From Larix kaempferi (lineage: Eukaryota > Streptophyta > Pinopsida > Pinales > Pinaceae), in the NCBI GenBank assembly GCA_027924585.1, contig BSBM01001663.1, positions 186,001 to 250,000 on the forward strand: 64,000 bases of DNA. The letters run 5' to 3'. The translations under genes were made by a program, and so were the position numbers. Within the stretch, counting starts at the first letter, position 1, and the number at the start of each line of letters is the position of its first letter. Below, piece by piece: positions 34,249 to 44,141 of the stretch. The notes under the pieces are model-generated. The model made no database searches, had not been told where the DNA came from, and was given only the letters and a program-made list of their open reading frames with translations.

Positions 34249-35067
34249 TATTTACCTTTGGATGAAGTAGGACCCCCTTTTGGGTGAAAGGGTTGTGATA
34301 TCCTTGTTTGTCTCATCCTGCATCCCATATTTCTTATGAATTTTTCTAGCATCTTGTAAGTATTGAGTAGTTTGTTTCTTTCCACTTCTTCCTCTCTTAA
34401 CTCCCTCTCCAAATTCCTTTCTCTTGTATTACAACATTTTGGCTTGAGCTCTTCTTCCTCTTGGGATTCTAGTCCTTAGGGTTCTAGATCTACGATAGGG
34501 GGAGCTCGTTGGTAAAATTCAAGCTCTTCACTCCCTTCGAGAGCTGTGGGTTCCAATTTTTCCTCCATGTTTCCTTATATTTCTTGCGTGCCTACTGTTT
34601 TTTATGTCGTTGTTTGTTCAAGGGTATCCTTGTGTTGTTCTCCTTCCGTGAAAATTGAAATGGATTCAAACTTGTTATGGGTGGTGGAATTTATCTTTCT
34701 ACTTGCATTATTGGGTTCCTTCAATCTCTGCATACCTAATTGAATACTGGGATTTATCAATCTTGTCTTGGAACCTCCTCCTTTCTACACTATAATTCAA
34801 TCCCATTTTGGTTATGGTTCACTGCAAACAACTTGATTTTTATTGTAGTCCTTTGCATATTGGTCGTATTCACAATAAATGTAGCACTTGAAGGGGAGCT
34901 TATCATATTCCACTTGCTAGATATGCATCCAATCATCCACCTTGAGCTTGATGGATTTCGCTAGACCCACTTCTAGATCGACTTCGAAACAAATCCGAGC
35001 ACAAGAGTATGGATCTTTTGGTTCTACCCTATCAATGTATTTCCTGCGCCATTGTAACCAAATTATG
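34248..35067 (-). pseudogene. L1A ORF1 (nucleic-acid-binding, zinc knuckle), partial
   Basis: The minus strand reads WLQWRRKYIDRVEPKDPYS, ARICFEVDLEVGL, SIKLKVDDWMHI and LPFKCYI, then a degenerate CCHC knuckle and the acidic tail. This is the C-terminal half of the plant L1 ORF1 protein that coats element RNA. The N-terminal half is missing because the element is cut at 35067. The stop TAA shares its last base with the ORF2 ATG (TAATG). Confidence 0.78.
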
Positions 35068-36110
35068 TGTAATACCCTCAGTTTTGACTTCGTATGTATT
35101 TAATTAAAATTATGTAAATGATGTAAATATACTAGTATGGATTCCTAGTGCAGAGCTCAAGGCCAAGGCCATATTAGTGAATGGCTAAACATGCATGATG
35201 TAAATATTTTTATTTGGACTGGGTGGTTGACTTATCATGCCAATTTAAATGTTATGTAAATATTATGTTGGAAAATAATGAAATGGTCCAAGATGGCTAT
35301 GTAAATAGCACTAGAAGGGATACGATTCTAGTAGAGGGGAAGAGGAAAGGGGACCTATGGGACATTACCCAAATTGAATTCTACTACTTTTGGTATGCTT
35401 GAGAAGCCATGAATCAAGGCTACAAGTAGTTCTCCAATAACATATAGCAAGTTAGACTCCTATGCACACACTAGTATGCACCTACAGAGATGGATCGCTT
35501 GAGGAAGTCCAACATCAACTCAAAATTATGAAGCGATACACTCATCCTCACAAAAAAATTCACAAGCTAGATAAAAATGATGTGAAATTGGATTTCAATT
35601 CATACAATATTTTTTACAGTTTGATATTGATCCAATTAGTCTTTCCATATACCAACATAAATAAAAGAAATTTTGAAAAACTTAGTTACTCCAAAGTTTT
35701 GATATTTTGCAATAACAATAAACTTTTCCACTTTGTGGTATATATGGAACCGCAAGTCACCTTAAGAGTTAGCATTTTAATTAAAAATTTAACATAAAAC
35801 AAATATAAATCTTAAAAACTTGTAAATCTATAACTTTATATAAATTATTATTAATTTTATTTGATCGGAGATTATCTTCCAATGGTTTAAATTTATTGAA
35901 TTGTGTTTATACTTACTAGAGACCATACCTAATAGAGAATACAAAATCTTCCCACTTGTGCTAATGAAAATGGAAATTGTCAATTTACTGAAAATGGAGA
36001 TTCTCGATAATTGTAACTACACTAAAGTAATCATGAAGGGGTTAACAAAATCAATGCAGATTCAATGTTAATATTCTATATTAACATTTTTTAATATAGA
36101 ATAATATTAA
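35068..36110. other. Start of block X (unit 1)
   Basis: Begins TGTAATACCCTCAG, which resembles the start of many plant Ty3/gypsy LTRs. No polyprotein motif follows. The small open frames in this stretch have no recognisable family. The same sequence opens block X in unit 2 (48337) and unit 3 (55389). Confidence 0.45.
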
Positions 36111-36950
36111 TATGTTAATCAATATTCATCATGTCAAATATGATCAATCATAGTCAAATGTTGAATCATAGTCAAACATTTTTCAACACTCTCAAGTATA
36201 GTCAATTATGATCATTTAAATTTTAATTATATAGTTAACATTTTTTAACCATGAGTTAATCATGAGCAATCTTGTTAACTACAATTAGCCTTGGTTAATC
36301 AAATCAATCATAGTTAAACATGCTCAACCATGGTTTTATGGTCAATAGTATTACTAGAATAAACCATCTTCAACCATTGTGAAACCTAATCAACTAAAGT
36401 CAAACCAATTTTAACTAATATCCACCATGTATCAATGGTCAACCATGGTGAATGACATTTAAAGATGATTTTACATAATCAAACGTGCATAACCATGGTC
36501 AACAAAGTATTCCATAGTTAACAATGGTTATTCAACCATGGTGAAATAGAGTCAATGTTACCTAAATAAAATAAGCCATACACAACCAAGGTTCACTAAA
36601 GATAAACATAGTTAACCACAATCAAAGAATAGTCAACCATAGTACATTAAAGTCAGCCATAGTTAACTAATGCCAACAATGTAGAAACAATTGTCAACCA
36701 TGGTTTACTATGGTCAAACATACTCAATCAGCATTTTACACCCTTTGTCAACAATGGTTAGCAATAGTCACATGGTTAACCTTAGCTAAAAATAGTCAAA
36801 CACACTCGATTGTGCTGAACTAATGTCAACCTTAATATGGTCAGACTTACTCAACCGTGTTCAAATATAATGAACCATGGTTGACCAAAATCAACTACAA
36901 AAACCATTATTAACCACAATCAACTACAAAATAAAATCAAACATGTCCAT
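36110..36950. repeat. Degenerate CCATGG/GTTAAC satellite (unit 1)
   Basis: About 840 bp made of irregular short words such as GTCAACCATGGT, ATAGTTAACCA, TAGTCAAACAT and TCAACTACAAA, with CCATGG and GTTAAC recurring on a 10-25-bp quasi-period. Many words are self-complementary. The unit 3 copy (about 56480-57290) keeps the same word order; unit 2 has lost most of it. Confidence 0.75.
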
Positions 36951-37292
36951 ATTGATTTATTTGATTTATTTATATAATTTGATTTAATATAAATAAAATT
37001 AATTGAACTCATGTTTGTATTTTATCTTTTGATTATTTTTATTTTTTCTTTATAATCCTTCCTCATAAGTTGAGTAACACAACCACTTTTTTAAAAGTGG
37101 TTGATATACTTCCATCTTTTAAAAATGATGGAAACTTTAAATATATAATTGGTGTATTGCTAACCAATATCATGTACAAATTCTCAAGTATAGTCAGTCT
37201 TGTTTTAACTATGGTCAAACTTACTCAAGCATGTTCAAACATTGTGATTTTATTTCATGTAAATAAATTTAATTAATTTTTTTTTTCCAATA

Positions 37293-37453
37293 GATTTGAC
37301 CTCAAGTTTATTTGCTTCTTTTGCTTAACTTACAACTTTCAACCTTTCAACCACTTGAGCTAACCCATAGTTTCTCAAATTTAACTTTAAGATCTTTTGC
37401 TTTTTTTGCTCACAACTCACAGCTCTCAACCTCTCAACCACTTGAGCTAACCC
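37293..37453 (-). repeat. Two tandem tRNA-like SINE heads (unit 1)
   Basis: On the minus strand each unit starts GGGTTAGCTCAAGTGG, matching the tRNA A-box, and the first (37366-37293, 74 nt) ends with GAGGTCAAATC, close to the B-box. The second (37453-37378) has AAGTTAAATT there. A (TA)n tract at 37461-37476 adjoins. The pattern is that of a tRNA-derived SINE with RNA polymerase III promoter boxes. It is not a functional tRNA: there is no acceptor stem. Confidence 0.55.
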
Positions 37454-38429
37454 ATCAAGCTATATATATATATATAGGTGCATCTATAGCCCCCAAATGA
37501 TTAGAACTTCTCATCCCCTATAGCTGAACTTATTATTATTATAGATTATTTTAAAAAAATTATGTTTTTTTTTTTAAAGTTTTCTATGTTTTTTTTATCA
37601 TTAATTTATTTATATAATTTCATTTCATATAGATAAACTTAATTCAACTCGTATTTATATTTATATTCCTATTATTGGTATAAATAAAAAAAAGTTGTTG
37701 TTGTTATTATAAACCAAAAACTTAAATATATTATGAAAGTTGCAACTTGGCATCCCTGACAACACAGATACAAGTCTGGATACAGAGATGATCACATACT
37801 AAGATAATTTAGAGTTTTTTTCAGCAGCTCTAACCTGTCATTCTGTTCTTTGTCCATTGCGTGTCAGCTCATAAAATTCAGATAATGGACCGCATATGAA
37901 TGTGTGTCAAGGTGACCAAGAAATAGTAGAGCAAGGATGGCCAGTATGTCCAGTAAGTCAGTGTTTCAGCAGCTCAGTCTTCTCGTTGTATGTAAACATC
38001 ATCTTCGAATTAGAAGAATCCATATCAGAAATTTCTTCCCAGCATTAAACATAACAGTAGCATTGCTCTTTCACATAGCTTGGAGGTTTGTTTTGCAGAA
38101 GGAGGATGATCAGGGAGTCACAAAGAGAACATTTATTTTGAAATCCTTCAATCACAATTAGTAATTAGTTTGATCAGTATTCTCACTGTGCATTACAGGT
38201 GGATAATTAATTAAAAGGGGACACCGAAAAACACTGATTCCACATTTTCAAGTAAACTTAAGAGGGAAACCACTAATTCCACATTTACATTGACCGAAAC
38301 AGCTAGGAAGGAAAACCACTAATTCCAGATGTACAATGACCGAAACAATTAGGAAAGCAGATCATCTATTTCTATTTCTAGATTTCATGGTCACAGTCTA
38401 CAGAACAACGTCTATCCCTCCGAATTTTG

Positions 38430-38960
38430 TTAGTAGTTTGCCTTTTCACATTCGTCCAACCAGTCCGTAAACCTGCAAAATTAGACACAAATTAGAAAGA
38501 GTCATTGAAACCTATGTATGCAGTATAATTGCTGGTTTTCATTGGATCACTGGATACTTACACGTCAATTGCCTCGCTCAAATCTGAGTAGATGGATAGA
38601 AAATAAAAAAACATAAATAGGTCAGACCATATCCAGCCATAGTTATAATTCCAAACTAATTTTTATTGCGAGTAGGTATTTGAACACTCACTGGTGATTG
38701 TCATAGAGTAGGCGGCTGCGCACATGGTGCACTTGATTTCTCCGATCATTTCCTTACGATCCCTGTAGCAATGCATGGACAAGTCAGCAACGAAGAAGGT
38801 TAAACAGTATAACACATCAATCATCAATTAACTCAGTGACTCACAAGACACATTCCACGCTTTCGGGATGGCTACAAAATGGACAGTCAAACACCGTTTC
38901 TAATTTTGGTTGTTTTTTGCGGGCTGGTTGCTTTGAAGCAGACGACTTTCTTTTTCCCAT
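38430..38960 (-). CDS. ELOF1: ELOF1/Elf1 transcription elongation factor, copy 1 (4 exons)
   Basis: Exons on the minus strand are 38960-38845, 38762-38692, 38583-38562 and 38472-38430, all with GT-AG introns (donors GTGAGT, GTGAGT, GTAAGT). Together they encode 83 residues, the usual ELOF1 length. The basic N-terminus is [17 protein letters not shown] four-Cys zinc ribbon uses CPFC (26-29) and CTMC (50-53), and the C-terminus has the family signature ID.(F/Y)..W.DECE. ELOF1 rides with RNA polymerase II, helping elongation through chromatin and transcription-coupled repair. The gene lies alone in block X between repeats. Its leader (38961-39260) holds a threefold repeat. Near-identity of the protein to copy 2 suggests it is functional. 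Confidence 0.93.
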
Positions 38961-38989
38961 AATGCACGATAACGGTAATGGATCAACGA

Positions 38990-39215
38990 CCAAACAAAAC
39001 CCAAATCGAAACTGCTTTTGAATCGATACAGTGACCAGATAAAATAGTAAGACAATCAGAATTGTCAAACCCCAATCGGAACTGCTTTTGAGTAGATAAC
39101 GGTAATAGTAAGATACAATGACCAGATAAAATAGTAAGATAATCAGAACTGTCAAACAGCGATGAACTGTCAAACCCCAATCGGAACTGCTTTTGAGTAG
39201 ATACAATAACCAGGG
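38990..39215 (-). repeat. Tandem repeat in the ELOF1 copy-1 leader
   Basis: Three copies of a unit containing CCCCAATCGGAACTGC and TTTTGAGTAGATA occur, separated by 70-105 bp, with ACCAGATAAAATAGTAAGA between them. The copy-2 leader has only two, so the number changed after duplication. They sit just upstream of the start codon, in the leader or promoter. Confidence 0.75.
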
Positions 39216-39739
39216 AAAGCACTACAATTATAATAACCTCCAAATGTAGCAATTTCTATTATAAATACATGATTTCCATGCTTTCCTCGATTTTCTTTTG
39301 AATCTTAAATTTTCATTAAAATCGGTCAAAATCTGGTCGGCCCTTAATCAATACATATATGGGTACTATGAGTATGTAGTATGTATCAGTATCTTTTAAT
39401 CAATAAACAGGTCTTGAGACCCTTCAATGGATGGCTATCATACGGCCTGAAAAAATGGGCATAAGGACTTAAAAGAAGCCTAAACATTTAAGTTCTAAAA
39501 TATAACAACCCAATACCCAATGTCATCCCTTGGGATATCGAGTGTAAAATTAGAACCATGATATTTATCATTTCCTTTTAAGAAAATACGTACTATTCTA
39601 TTAACCACAGTATTTAATACTTAAGATATAACATTTAATCAAATAATCTTTACATGTATCTTGTACGGTTCTTCTTCTAATTTGAACTTCTATGCGTTTA
39701 TTTTCCTTTACATAAATTGAATATAATGAGCATAGATCC

Positions 39740-39836
39740 ATCTATCAAACATCAAGAGGGATCCAATTTCTTGAAGTGTATTTCTGTTTTTAAATTTAAA
39801 CTCGGGAAATTTGATCTCTCTTGATTGATAGATCCA
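39740..39836. repeat. Inverted repeat of about 30 bp (fold-back)
   Basis: TCTATCAAACATCAAGAGGG...AATTTC at 39741-39770 is complementary, with a few mismatches, to GAAATTTGATCTCTCTTGAT...GATAGA at 39807-39834. In unit 3 the left arm is cut at the exact point where the ELOF1 deletion ends. Confidence 0.7.
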
Positions 39837-39892
39837 GGTTTAAGTTTTAAGTTTTTGTTTTAGAAATGAACATCTATTTTTTAATTACTTTT

Positions 39893-40035
39893 CATAATAT
39901 TTTATTTTATGAACCAACATGGATTTTTTTAAAATACTTTCCATAAATTTTTATTTTATGAGCCGACATGAATTTTTTAAATATTTTCCATAATTTTTTA
40001 TTTTATGAGGCGACATGAATTTTTTTAATTATTTG
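39893..40035. repeat. Three tandem 48-bp AT-rich units
   Basis: Units starting CATAA(A/T)ATTTTATTTTATG and containing (A/G)CC(A/G)ACATG(A/G)ATTTTTT begin near 39893, 39942 and 39989. The same triplet occurs in unit 3 near 58810-58950. Confidence 0.7.
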
Positions 40036-40167
40036 TTACATCACAAACATTACAACATCTCCCCCATACTAGGCTGTAAAGCACCTAGTTTCACTCGGTG
40101 CAATCAACAAGTCTTTGGGTATATATTACCACATGTCATAAATCATCATATTAAACTCAAGATTATG

Positions 40168-40470
40168 GGTACCCGCACGAAGCTGGTACCCAAAAAGGTT
40201 GCAATGGAAGCATGCGAGCGGAAAAAAAATAAGGACGCGCACGCGCATCCAAACACGGGTATGCGCCCATGCTTCGGCAATGCCGATCATCCACGTTGGT
40301 GAGTTGACATGGACAATATGTGCGCGTACACGTCATTAACGCGTATGCAAACATATGCGCGCACGCGTCATTGATGCGTGTGCGCACCTGTGTTTTTTAT
40401 TAAAAAAAAAGCAGATGGGGTTTGTTATGACAATAACAAACCCGCGAGCGAGGAGTGGAGATATAAAGCC
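40168..40470 (+). promoter_or_regulatory. CpG- and palindrome-rich promoter (unit 1)
   Basis: A GC-rich island in AT-rich DNA. It holds GGGTACC...GGTACCC and two hairpins with CATTA or CATTG loops (40324-40348 and 40356-40386). A perfect 11-bp inverted repeat GGGTTTGTTAT/ATAACAAACCC lies at 40418-40443, and a TATA box TATAAAG at 40462. An exon ending CTAG and an intron GTAGGT...TTGCAG (40555-40660) follow, then the ATG at 40680. This is a coherent polymerase II promoter and 5' leader layout. Confidence 0.65.
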
Positions 40471-40679
40471 CCTGTGAGCACGTGTTGGAGCACCCAACAA
40501 CCTCCTACTTAGCATCAAACTCAACCTCCACTCTGTTGCTGCTAGTGCCTCTAGGTAGGTGCTCAACCAATCAATTTTTTGTTGTTTTTTTGTTTTCCAT
40601 TACAATTTTAAATTAAAAAAAATTACAATCAATTAAAAAACCAACAAATTGTCATTGCAGATAAAATACACCTAACAAA

Positions 40680-41881
40680 ATGACAAACACACCACAACCA
40701 TCAGAGGAAACTAACGAAACCAAACCATCAAGCAATAACATCAACATTGGAATGGACAATGAACCTGGTGATGAACCATCTGAAAACCTCGAGGATGAAT
40801 TACATCAAGATTTAAACGAATTAAGGGCCTTAAGCGATGAATTGAAGAGCACCAAGGAACCCTCTTGGTTTTCCCTAGCTACATCATTGCAAAACATTAT
40901 TGAGTCGATCAACATTTCCCACAGTGAGATCACTAATCTGAGCCAATATAGGGCTCGAATGAGGGAGCACTATTCCACTGGGATATCAAAAGAACAAATT
41001 AAAGAACTCAACATTAGAAAAGCACAATTGTACAACAAATCATATATCCCAGGACAAGACAACCTCTAGATGTGAGGAAGAGACAGGTTTGCATGGATTG
41101 GTGTATTTACTAGCCATGGAGAGATAACTGGAGAAAGAGATGGTTTATGGTGTTTGACAGGCCCCCATGCAATAATTTGGAGGTCCCACAATATTTCCTT
41201 AGGAAATTGTGGGTTGAGTTTCAGCTAGGCTACCATGTCAATTATTTTGACATCACTGAGTTTCAGAGTGTTGGTCTTGACTCTTCCCAAGATTGGCCTT
41301 GGGCCCGCCGCAACCCACTCAAAGGACTTCCTGCACCCAGGCGAGAGCCAAACCCCCCTCCTTAGCCACCTAGGTTTGGTAGTGGCCTAGATGAGATTGA
41401 TGACTTAGTTAGACATGCCACACATCATTTGCTTAGACATACCACATTTTTGGCTATGTCTTCACAGAGTCAGGAGGACAAAGATGAGACATACATTGTT
41501 GCACAGTCTATGGATGGTGGTCAAGACAAACTAGGTACAAGTGGAACCCATGCGGTGCCATCTAGTTCGACTAGAACATCGACACATTGTTTTTCTCACT
41601 GTGGTCATTCTTGCCATGGTCCTACGCAGCAACATGCCACAGAGAGCTACATGGACCAGGTTAGCTATTGTTTTATTTAATGTTCAAGTATTTATTGTAT
41701 GTTATTTGATATCGTATTTTTTAATTATTTTAACTTTGAATTACACATTGTTGACTTTATTTGTTTTAATGTACAGTTATTCAGGGCCGAGTCTCCATCC
41801 TCCAGGTGGGAGGACATTGGTTCCTTCGACCTAGACCGAGCCATGGCAGTAGCATAGGAGATTGTGGCACCATACACAAAG
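40680..41881 (+). pseudogene. Unrecognised multi-exon gene, unit 1 copy
   Basis: The first frame (40680-41069) encodes 129 residues starting MTNTPQPSEETNE, acidic and Gln/Asn-rich, then helical (SLQNIIESINISHSEIT). A frame change near 41066 leads into RDNWRKRWFMVFDRPP, LEVPQYFLRKLWVEFQLGYH and ITEFQSVGLDSSQDW. Two TAG codons in the second frame (near 41123 and 41364) are shared with the unit 3 copy. An intron from 41660 to 41776 joins YMDQ to LFRAESPSSRWEDIG, and another donor follows at 41882. I recognise no family. Differences between the copies are mostly replacements, so nothing suggests present selection. It may be a transposon gene or a dead host gene. Confidence 0.5.
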
Positions 41882-42179
41882 GTAAATTCTTTACTTTGAA
41901 TAATTAGATCCAGTTATGAGTAATTTGTGTTCGGTAATTACAAATTAATTAGCATTGAGTAACATTTTTTTATATTATCATCGTTTAAAACTAAAATCAA
42001 AATGAATAATTCTCACAAAACATGTCTATCATATTATCATTGGATTTTACAGTTTTGTTTATCATATTGTCTAAATTATTTGAGAGCTATAAATTCATAT
42101 AATCCAACCAAACAAAAATGAAACCTTATAAAACATGAAAACCTAAGAAAACTAGACATGTGTTCATGTTCACTTTAGG

Positions 42180-42718
42180 CATATGCTCCTCTTTTCACAG
42201 GTCTAATTCAGTGACTTATTTCTCCATTTATGTTTGATGTTTCTCTAACTCATCTTGTTAGTCCTTTCTTTCTTGGATTGGGGGATTTAGCTGAGTTTTG
42301 GCCCATGTCTTTAGCGCTTTTTTTAGGATCCTCATATTTTCTTCCCAGACAAAGAAGGGTGATCCCTTAAATTATGAGCTCCAAGTTGAGGAAACTAAGG
42401 AACATAACCCTTCATTTTCCCCCATATTGGATTGAAATAGAAGGTGATTGGACCTAGGTTTGGTTCCTCCTCAAAAACTAGAGAGATTGGTTTGTGATAT
42501 GACACATTTGTTGTCAATATTTCCAAATACAATGGAAGACCCAACATGAATAAAGAGCTTTGAATTAGGAATCTATCCATATGACCAACAACATGCTCTG
42601 GTAATGATCGCTTATTTGTCCAAGTGTAGAGCTTTCTCTTGGGATTAAGGTCTATTAAGTCGAAGAGCTGGAATAAATCCTCCACCCCTTCCCTAAATGG
42701 TCCCAGACCATAGATCCT
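42180..42718 (-). mobile_element. L1B fragment, part 1 (ORF2 endonuclease C-terminal part)
   Basis: The minus strand encodes LFQLFDLIDLNPKRKLYTW, HVVGHMDRFLIQSSLFMLG and NVSYHKPISLVFEEEPNLGP then FNPIWGKMKGYV, the end of the L1 endonuclease with the conserved (S/Y)H(K)P box. It starts at the same L1 point (CATATGCTCC) as L1A at 33254, so 42180 is the junction of the tandem duplication. It is interrupted at 42718 by insertion Y and resumes at 47105. Confidence 0.88.
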
Positions 42719-43054
42719 TATAATATCCCTAAAAATAGTAAAAATTTAAAAAAAAATTGTTACCGCAATAAACTATTTAAGAGGTGATGATTTGTAAATT
42801 AACTTCAGCACTGATAAAAATGCCCGGTATTTTCTTGCGACATTTAATGTTTTCAGTTTCCTAAGTTACATAGTATCTCTATCTATTTAATTTGTTTGAA
42901 TCTACGGAAGCGATGTATAGGGTAGATAAGGTAATTCTATCGCAAGTGTACTAATGCTAGAGTACAATAATAATAAAATCTCCTTCTTATTGTTTTAAGA
43001 ATTCATGTGCATATTTATAAAAGTCCAAATGTTAACTTCAGGTGAGATGGACCT

Positions 43055-43321
43055 TTGTTGACGGATGTTGACGTCCATGATGGAACACTGGTGTTTATAA
43101 AAAGGGGAGAAGTGCCCCCGGCGGAGCTGTCGAGAGGTAAGGGTAAGCAATGGCAACTTCTGACTTACTTAGCGAGTTTCGCTAATGCATTCTATTTGTA
43201 CTTGGTTTGCAGGTGTACCTATGAAGGCATCTACCTAGGGTGTCTTCTTCATATTCCTATTAATTACTTAAGCATAGAGATGGTAATGGTTGAAGTGTTG
43301 GCACACTATGACCAAGTGTGA
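43055..43321 (+). other. Unrecognised open frame in Y (with possible intron)
   Basis: An 88-codon frame beginning MLTDVDVHDGTLVFIKRGE. A donor GAGAG/GTAAGG at about 43137 and an acceptor TTTGCAG at about 43212 suggest two exons, the second reading CTYEGIYLGCLLHIPIN. It is preserved with few changes in unit 4 (61977-62243). No family recognised; could be non-coding. Confidence 0.3.
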
Positions 43322-43874
43322 ATGTCTAAGGTGTAAAAGCTAAGTTGTGAAAAGCTCATGGTGTAAATACTATGGTGTAAACCTTGATAATTGGCATATT
43401 TACATACAAATAAAATCGTTGATGTTCAGAAGGCCTGCTACTATAGCTTTTGGGTGATAAATCAAACTTCATTTATGTGAGTTTGGTGAAGCATTAACTA
43501 CTTCCTATGAACTCATCGTACTGTCGATTTCAGCTGGCAGTGAGGGTTTCTATGTGGGGTTTTACACTTCATAGATGTATTCTGCATTTTCACCTGGTTT
43601 GTTTCTGACCTTCGTTGCGTCTAGGGGGCGTTGTGCCCTGACTGGAGCTCTGCTGATGGTCAATGCACCGCAGGGATGGAGGCTGCCACAAATAGGTAAA
43701 GCATATCTTGACCCATGTAATCGTTGTCTGCTACATTCAATTTAGAGTTTGATATAAATCTCAGGGTTTAACTTCGTGTTGCTATTTTCTTGGCAGGTGA
43801 ATGATGTCTCTCCTTCTCAATTGGTTGACCTATACCCTCGACTTCGTTGGCGTTGCAATTGGTAAGTTCAGGAT

Positions 43875-44141
43875 TTGCCAACCCTTACCCTTCCCTCTCG
43901 CCTCTATGGAGTGGTACTGTTTGCGAGGAACTGCATGAATCCCCTTAATGGGTTCACTATAACTTCTTTGAGTTCCTGGAGGGTCGCCGTTTGGCTAGAC
44001 CATTTAATGGGTGTAATAGTTTTGGCCATCCTGGTTTATGTGGAAAACTCTAAGCCTTTGTGGAGGAGTGATGAACCCATGTTGTATGAATTGGGGTTTT
44101 GGGAAGCAATGCAACAACCTGCGTTTTCTATTTGGATTTAA
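43875..44141 (+). other. Unrecognised 88-codon frame in Y
   Basis: Starts MPTLTLPSRLYGVVLF, with a hydrophobic stretch (LMGVIVLAILVYV) that could cross a membrane. The unit 4 copy (62797-63063) is also open. The two differ by three replacements and two silent changes, which gives no sign of selection. No family recognised. Confidence 0.3.

Larger units (their letters stand above)
33034..35067 (-). mobile_element. L1A, 5' half (ORF1 end, ORF2 endonuclease)
   Basis: Continuation of the LINE interrupted by the gypsy element: the frame across the junction reads EETFQHFNKLYKDVDADKD. On the minus strand, ORF1 (35067-34248) overlaps ORF2 (from 34248), whose endonuclease and linker extend to 33034. 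The element is cut at 35067, where block X begins TGTAATACCC. The same cut occurs in L1B (48336) and L1C (55388), so these are copies of one event. Confidence 0.85.

Noticed and set aside
34740-34964. 74-codon frame MNTGIYQSCLG..., also at 48009 and 55061
   Set aside because: Antisense to the conserved L1 ORF1 zinc-knuckle region; open only because the copies are duplicates.
37293-37366. Functional tRNA gene
   Set aside because: A- and B-box-like words are present, but acceptor and anticodon stems do not pair and no anticodon loop is convincing.
38836-39021. 61-codon plus-strand frame at ELOF1
   Set aside because: Antisense to ELOF1 exon 1, whose splice sites and zinc ribbon are clear on the minus strand.
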